Assembly: GCF_001039355.2 (NCBI RefSeq)
Contig: NW_019773958.1
Coordinates: forward strand, 1,084,177 to 1,148,176
Reading direction: 5' to 3'
From: Lingula anatina
Taxonomy: Eukaryota; Brachiopoda; Lingulata; Lingulida; Lingulidae
Length of the DNA stretch: 64,000 bases
A program made the position numbers and the translations under genes. Below, one piece after another: positions 58,401 through 64,000 of the stretch. How positions within the stretch are numbered: the stretch's first letter is position 1; each line of letters begins with the position of its first letter. Below the pieces are notes generated by a model. It saw only the letters and a program-made list of their open reading frames with translations. It had not been told where the DNA came from and made no database searches.

Positions 58401-61400
58401 ATTATTGAATATGCCCTTTCTGTTTTTACTATATGCCTATATAAACGAAATCGTTTAACTATAAGTGCCAATGCGTATACTTTTTAGGTAAAAGTGATAC
58501 AACTGCACAAAGCCGTGGAAAATGCCAACATGTCGGAGGCCAAGAAATACCTTGATGACAGAGATATGGGGCGTGCCAAGGACAGGGGCGGGCGCACTCC
58601 ACTGCATAAAGCCGTCATCTACGAGAGGAGAATCATCATCAAGTTTCTGATCAAAGACTACCCAGAGACACTGAATATGAAGGATTTTGTAAGTCAAAAC
58701 TGCTGTTTCAATTAACACCCAAATTTTGTCCAATAAAAACCAATAGTCTGACCATCTCCTGTAAGTTCAATAAATAGCGTAATGATAATCTAATGTCATT
58801 GCGTGAAAGGACATTAATTGCAGCATATTTAGGGCAGACGACAGGGAAGAAGTGTGTTCTCAAACGAAGGGATCAAGTTGGCCAAAAGTATGCCATTGTG
58901 GGCTCCTTGTTAAGACAACCGTCCCGGGCTGAGTAATCACTCGCACGCGCTCGTGCGCACACACGCACACGCTGGAGCTGATTCACGAGTAGTGGGAGCT
59001 GTTTGTGTGTCTCTCAGTGTGACGTCAGTAACGATCTCAGTAATGATCCATGCGTTGTTGTTAAATCCTTTATCAACATCCTATGTGATAACGATCCCTC
59101 CTGAAACCTTGTTTTGAAATCAAGGCTGTATCAATGGGTCGATCATATTGATTTTAGGTAATGTGCGTATTGTATTATTATACAACTCTTCATGTTCTCA
59201 TGTCGCGAATAAATTGCTCTTCACACATAGATTGCTCTTGGGCACAGCGAAAAACGCTCTCGCTTCCAACAGGTTAAGTTCTTTTTTAATGACTCATATA
59301 TACATGCACACTGTATTGTTAATTAGACGTTTTGTAATAGAGCAGAACGACTGTTTCTTCATCATTTAATGGCATAAGATATTTGCAGGTTCATATGCTG
59401 CATTCAGTAGAACAACACTTGTGAATATTCCTGATGGAGTCACCCCAATTCTCAAAGTGGTCTCTTTTACCCTACAAACACCACACGCCACCCATAACTC
59501 CAGATTACTACTATAATTATGATTCAGTCTGTCTGGTTTTGTTATGTAACCTAGCTGTGCTGGGATTTTTAATTTTCAGACAATATCAGTTGTGTTTTAA
59601 TAAAAGCCCCTAGAATTATCGACTGGATCAAGAATTTCCGCCTTTCGTCCGAATGAAACATCATTCGGCTGTTGTTTAAATGCATTTCCGCTGCCTTTTA
59701 TTTCTCAAATGTTATATATGTTTTTAGAACTACTTCGGCTTGGATTTCATCATTATCAACAATATCATTAACAAAGCATCAGGCTACTTAGTCTGATTAA
59801 TCGGCTGGTTTTATTCGGAATATCAATGAGCCAGGCAGTGTGTGAGATAAATGTATAGGGAGTCTTCTCTCTCGAGTACGCTTAGTTCTTGCAATGACTA
59901 GGTTCTCGTCAAAGTGGCATATTATTTTTTTAATCTTTGCCCAGTTAGAGTACACCGTTGATCAGATAAAATAGATGCCACTATTTACTTTATTATCAGA
60001 AATATAATGATCAAAACTGTGGAATCCAGAAGTAGCAAATACGCAAATGTTTTTCTCTTGCATATTTCAAATAAATAAATAATTAAAAGACAACTACTAG
60101 GTGTTCTGACACACTTCAGATGATAGGGACACTGAGTTAATGTACACAAACCTCTTTACTAACTGATTAAAAATCATATGTCAAAGAAATGACTGTCGTA
60201 AGTTTATTGTTGTTTTTTTTCTTTTTTCAGAATGGAAGAACACCTCTTCATTTCGCCTGTGCTTTACCAGACGCAGACGACATCGTGGACTCTCTGCTCC
60301 GGGCCGGGGCTGACAAGAATATCACAGATTTTGTAAGTGTCATGGTTGAAATAAAGCCAGAGAAAGTTAGGAATGAAAAGTATTGCATTTTACACGTACA
60401 AATGCACAAAAGCAGAAAAAAAACGTGTGCTAAAACAAGCTCTGGTATGTGGTCTACTCGACTGACCACACATTTATGCTAATTTTTTGCATTTTTTATG
60501 CTTAATACGTATTTTTTAAATAACACCTCGAGGCTCCTGCCTTTTAACTATCAAAATGCAAACCAATACAACTGTCACTAAGGAAGATAAACCCGCCTTT
60601 CTCTTCTACCCCAATACATGTATTACAGAAATATTCAGTTTTTGATTTTCTTTATCTTGTCACTTTTGAATATATAGTTTTAGATTATATATAGTTTTAT
60701 GTATGTTTATGTATTCACCACTCTGAGGTGCTAAATAAATAAATAAATAAATCACGATATTCCAGGACGGTAAGACTCCCGGGGACTACAGAAACAAGGA
60801 CAACAAGTTCGTGGCGGCTGAGAGAGAGACGCTGCCTGGACTGGACCTCTGGCTACGGAACCAGTACCACAAGTGGGTGGACGCCATTGAGGAAGGCGAC
60901 TACAACAAGGGGAAGGAATTACGGGAGGAATTACCCGAGTGGCTGAACGCCGGTAAGAGGCGGAGGAAGATCGGTGACGTAACAGCGTTGAGAAAAAATT
61001 AACCTAAAAGTGCATGATTTCAAGTCTGGATGCAATGTGAAAGTTAATTGCATAACGGCATATAAAATCAACATTAATTATAAATTCTGGCATTTAAATT
61101 TTGAAAACCATGCATTACTGTTGTGTATTGCTTATTAGTTAAAAAAAATTCGTTTTGATAGGGGTGTTCAATATACCTGTTAATGTTTACACCCGTGGGG
61201 GAAGGCAGGTACTAGCATAACCTATACGTACACCGTTACTTCTTCCTCTTCTCAAAAGAATGCTGCCTTGAACGAATGCAAACCTTTAAGGTCCGTCACA
61301 GTATGCCATATAAGTGTTATTTCACATAGTCCGTATTGTCTTTGTAGGAGATATAATGAAGCAAATGTACCTGCTCCCCGGAGAGGAGAAACCGAAGGAC

Positions 61401-62444
61401 CTTCTCTTTGTCTGCGTGACAAACAATCAAGAGGAAATGGCCCTGTATTTGGTAGAGGAGGGAGCCGATGCAGTCATTAAAGGCCCGGTAAGATAACAAA
61501 CACGCACACTTACACACATGACCGCATGCATTCCTAGATTTGCGACTGGTGATTGTCACGGTTGGGTCAATGCTCAAAATATTAGTCACAAAAACTAGCC
61601 CCTGCTTATGCCTTTAAAGTATACTTTTTCTCTGAAGCGTTAAACGCACCGACAATTGCGCAAAGAATCCTTTCTCAAGTTCAGCTTTATTTTGGTCAAA
61701 TCTTCCTCGGCTTTAGAAGCAGACCGTCTTTTCTCCTTCAAAATTCTTTTTGAGGTACGTCCAAACTTTTAAAGCTTTGTCGCCAATTCGAGGAGATTAT
61801 TATAATATAAATGTACCATGTATTTAAACCGCGTTGCGAAGTAATCGAGATATGTGGATTGCAATAACTGTTTTATTTTCACCTTTCAGTACGGTAAGGG
61901 AGGCAAGGTGGTGACACTGCGCGAGGCGGCTGAAGAACGTGGCATGCGAGACTTGGCCGAGCTAGCAGAAACAGCCGAGGAGGTAATGTAAAAACACACA
62001 TCATATTTGGGCAGACGTTGTACTATTCAGGCAGGGCCGAAATAAAAAACTTTTAATGTAATTAAAAACCTGAAATATCGTGAAAGATTTGGAAATTAAA
62101 CTGCTGTTGTCCAAAGAAATGTTGAAAACAGTCGTTTAATCTTCGTTGTGCGAAGTTCAGCTGTATCTTCTTCCCAACCTGCAATTGTTTGGATTTTAAA
62201 TGTTTCAAAAACGAAAATGCGCAAGCAAATCTACGACCATTAATGGTAATTTCAGATGGCCAAGGAAGAAGACGGGGAATTAGAGGACCTGGCAGATCAT
62301 GACATGGACAGTAACCCAGCACTGCAGAATGGGACTTCGAAAGGCGGGAAGGGGAAAGAAAAGAACGGGCACGCTAACGGAAACGCTAACGGTCAAGACA
62401 CCCCAGAAGGCGAGATAAAAAGCAAAAGTTGCACCATTCTGTAA
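55458..62444 (+). CDS. Ankyrin-repeat protein with C-terminal CaaX box
   Basis: Exons 55458-56759, 58488-58688, 60231-60332, 60766-60952, 61348-61487, 61890-61982, 62256-62444 give 737 residues. Exon junctions are phase 0 except 60952/61348 (phase 1). Ankyrin motifs: NRGNTALHTAVMCDAGGALV (about 90-110), KEGNTAGDYVP, a weak repeat with VVKVLVRKGADVNSRV (about 255-275), GGRTPLHKAVIYERRIIIKF (about 468-487), NGRTPLHFACALPDADDIVD and LLRAGADKNITDF (about 502-535), DGKTPGDYRNK. The tail is Gly/Lys/Asn-rich (GKEKNGHANGNANGQ) and ends KSKSCTIL, a CaaX box with Leu last, which predicts geranylgeranylation. So a membrane-tethered scaffold is likely. No close named relative is recognised. AATAAA at 62463-62468 or 62913-62918. 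Confidence 0.85.
56868..56879 (+). other. Candidate alternative last exon of ankyrin gene (DSV-stop)
   Basis: After the first exon (ends 56759, phase 0) there is a strong acceptor at 56849-56867 (gttatttttcctctcag), then GAT TCA GTG TAA. Splicing to it gives a 437-residue protein ending DDFQDSV and skips the CaaX exon. AATAAA at 57306-57311 could end it. Splicing on from an internal gtaagt (56876) would give an 8-base exon and break the frame. Unproven. Confidence 0.35.
56880..58487. other. First large intron of ankyrin gene
   Basis: No coding exon recognised. It holds a G-run (57459-57466) and a stretch at about 57655-57805 with loose similarity to the inverted-repeat element at 35669-35830 (tctgttacaccggac, ctaaccctaacc). 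Confidence 0.4.
58689..60230. other. Second large intron of ankyrin gene
   Basis: No coding exon recognised. A CA/CG-rich patch lies at 58940-58975 (cgcacgcgctcgtgcgcaca). Confidence 0.4.
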
Positions 62445-63592
62445 ATGACCGTGCCAGCGGTAAATAAATGATAAAATCAATGATAATGATAGTTACTGTG
62501 CAGAAAAGAGAGCAAACGCCAGTTTTCCCAGAAATAACCGGTCGAATGGCATTTGAAGTCGCGAATACCCAGAAATGGGAGAGTAATCGTTAGATTGTGA
62601 AAGAAATCCAGTCTGCGCGTGGAGTAATACAGGCAATTTCAATTGGCTTAATTAAGCTACTGGCATTTTTGGATCGCTTCAAATTTCAATACAGGAACTT
62701 ATCTTTACCCTGAGCGGTTACTGTATGTCCAAACGTGGGTTAATTGTACAGGATTGTAAGTAATTCAAGACAAAATGTATGGGTGTCTTGCATTTCATAT
62801 CGCGTCGATGTAAAATATAACCTCGAATGGGTTAAGTTTGCCTTTTCTTGGTCGTGCAACATGTTCTGTTCTTATAATAGTTTTTTTTAAACTATAGTTA
62901 AAACTATTGTTAAATAAAAGAGACATTCAAAAAGGTCAAATTTGAAATGAAAAACATTTAACAACATAAACAATTCTCAACTGTGATACAATTTTGCATT
63001 GGTAAAGCAGTTAAATTAAATTTGAAAATCATTTAATTTCAAAGATACATTATATATGGACATTTTCCATGTATTTTAGATTCTTATGTGCTAGTATATG
63101 TACATGGTACAGTAATATTATATGTACAAGATGCACTCTGTACTTATATAAACAATATACATGTATGTCTTAGATAATAAATCAACTGTCTACAGCCAAC
63201 TGCTAGGAAGTGTGTTCATTAATGTTTCCTAATCATTCCAGGCCTTAGTTTGGATGTTTGCTACATGCAAACAATATCACACCTGTATTTCTCATTATTT
63301 TTTTTAATATTTATGTTTTTTCATGTCCTGCTATAATCAATTCATTCCTGAATATGTCTCTCATACCCGTTCAGTTACTTGGCCAGCTTTCGAACATACA
63401 GAAGCCTTTCGGGTCCAACTGAATCTCTTGTCTTGTTTTTCTTTTGGTATTCTAAGAACTTAAACTTTCTTTTTGTATGTTTCAGCACTGTAATAAAAGT
63501 GCTTAGTTTCATCAGTTTCATCTCTGATACCTATCAGTATACAATTTGTTTTCCTAACTCTGGATTACGTGGTGACTGCCCCTGATATTATC
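62445..63592. other. Convergent 3' regions of ankyrin gene and DHX16
   Basis: No coding exon seen. Candidate plus-strand polyadenylation signals lie at 62463-62468 and 62913-62918. Otherwise AT-rich sequence. Confidence 0.45.
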
Positions 63593-63730
63593 TCAATAAG
63601 TCCGTGTCATCTCAGCCTTGGACTTGCCAGTCTGTTTAGGCATCTTTTTATGTGATCCGTCATCCAGGTCCTTAGCCTTGTAGTAGTGAGGGGCCACTTC
63701 CAACAACCACTGGTTCTCAATTTCTATCAC
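63593..63730 (-). CDS. DHX16: DHX16 (PRP2-like) spliceosomal DEAH helicase, last exon
   Basis: One exon after an acceptor (tgttgttacag, reverse strand), phase 0, 45 residues to a TGA at 63595-63593. It reads [20 protein letters not shown], then [20 protein letters not shown]. This matches the extreme C-terminus of human DHX16 ([24 protein letters not shown]), the helicase that remodels the spliceosome before step one. The helicase core lies beyond the window. The open frame upstream to 63823 is intronic. Confidence 0.85.
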   Translation of the reverse strand: MIEIENQWLLEVAPHYYKAKDLDDGSHKKMPKQTGKSKAEMTRTY

Positions 63731-63966
63731 CTGTAACAACAACAGGAACAACATGGGTGAAAGTTGTAAAAACTGAAAGTCCTGAGTATGTAGCTTGCAA
63801 TTCTCATTGCATTTAGACCACATGAAAAAAAGTGATCAAAATGGAGAATGAATATCCTAAAATTAGGCATAACCCTAAAAGTTTCATCCAGGCATCATCA
63901 ACAAAATGATGGAAGGATTGTTCTCAACATCAATGCCACATTATGAGTACGAAAGTGGTTTGTCCC

Positions 63967-64000
63967 AGGGGCCGGTTTCACAAAGCAGTAGTTAGTTACA
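63967..64000 (+). repeat. Start of a dispersed repeat running off the window
   Basis: GGGGCCGGTTTCACAAAGC followed by agttagttaca resembles the conserved end of short repeats common in many marine invertebrate genomes. It lies in an intron of DHX16 and is cut by the window end. Confidence 0.4.

Noticed and set aside
1-64000. CRISPR array, bacterial operons or phage genes
   Set aside because: No regularly spaced short repeats with unique spacers; all genes recognised are spliced animal genes or animal-type single-exon receptors.

Overview
This is a piece of an animal nuclear genome. Genes are split by GT-AG introns, intergenic DNA is AT-rich with many microsatellites, and the products (C1q-domain proteins, TTLL11, ABHD16A, SOUL proteins, a rhodopsin-type GPCR, a DUF1647-type protein, DHX16) are metazoan. 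Short collagen-stalk C1q genes and multiple SOUL genes suggest a marine invertebrate such as a lancelet, hemichordate, brachiopod, annelid or mollusc. I cannot name the species from sequence alone. Exons were placed by hand from splice sites, reading phase and family similarity.

Layout. 1-9.6 kb: a cluster of secreted collagen-stalk C1q genes in three head types (A, B, C), with one type-B relic and one palindromic MITE. 9.6-16.4 kb: a type-C C1q gene and the first half of ABHD16A on the minus strand, present twice. 16.4-29.2 kb: TTLL11, a tubulin polyglutamylase head-to-head with ABHD16A, also present twice; only the second copy is complete. 32.2-45.8 kb: three SOUL/HEBP2-like genes, one apparently cytosolic (minus) and two with signal peptides (plus), separated by a repeat-rich desert. 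46.4-47.2 kb: a DNA transposon-like element with perfect terminal inverted repeats. 48.7-49.7 kb: a single-exon orphan GPCR. 50.9-52.5 kb: a two-exon type II membrane DUF1647-like protein (minus). 55.5-62.4 kb: a seven-exon ankyrin-repeat protein ending in a CaaX prenylation box, with a candidate alternative last exon that would remove it. 63.6 kb: the last exon of DHX16 (minus).

Main structural point. Three of the four single-N assembly gaps (2270, 12197, 21005) sit where the sequence rewinds by about 2.5, 3.2 and 5.0 kb and repeats itself with few protein changes. This looks more like both haplotypes placed in tandem than three real duplications. If so, the true locus is shorter: C1q cluster, truncated ABHD16A, then one TTLL11. 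ABHD16A lacks its hydrolase half in both copies. The most interesting functional candidates are the ankyrin/CaaX gene with its possible membrane-anchor switch, two candidate 42-nt frame-preserving cassette exons in TTLL11, and the two transposon-like elements.
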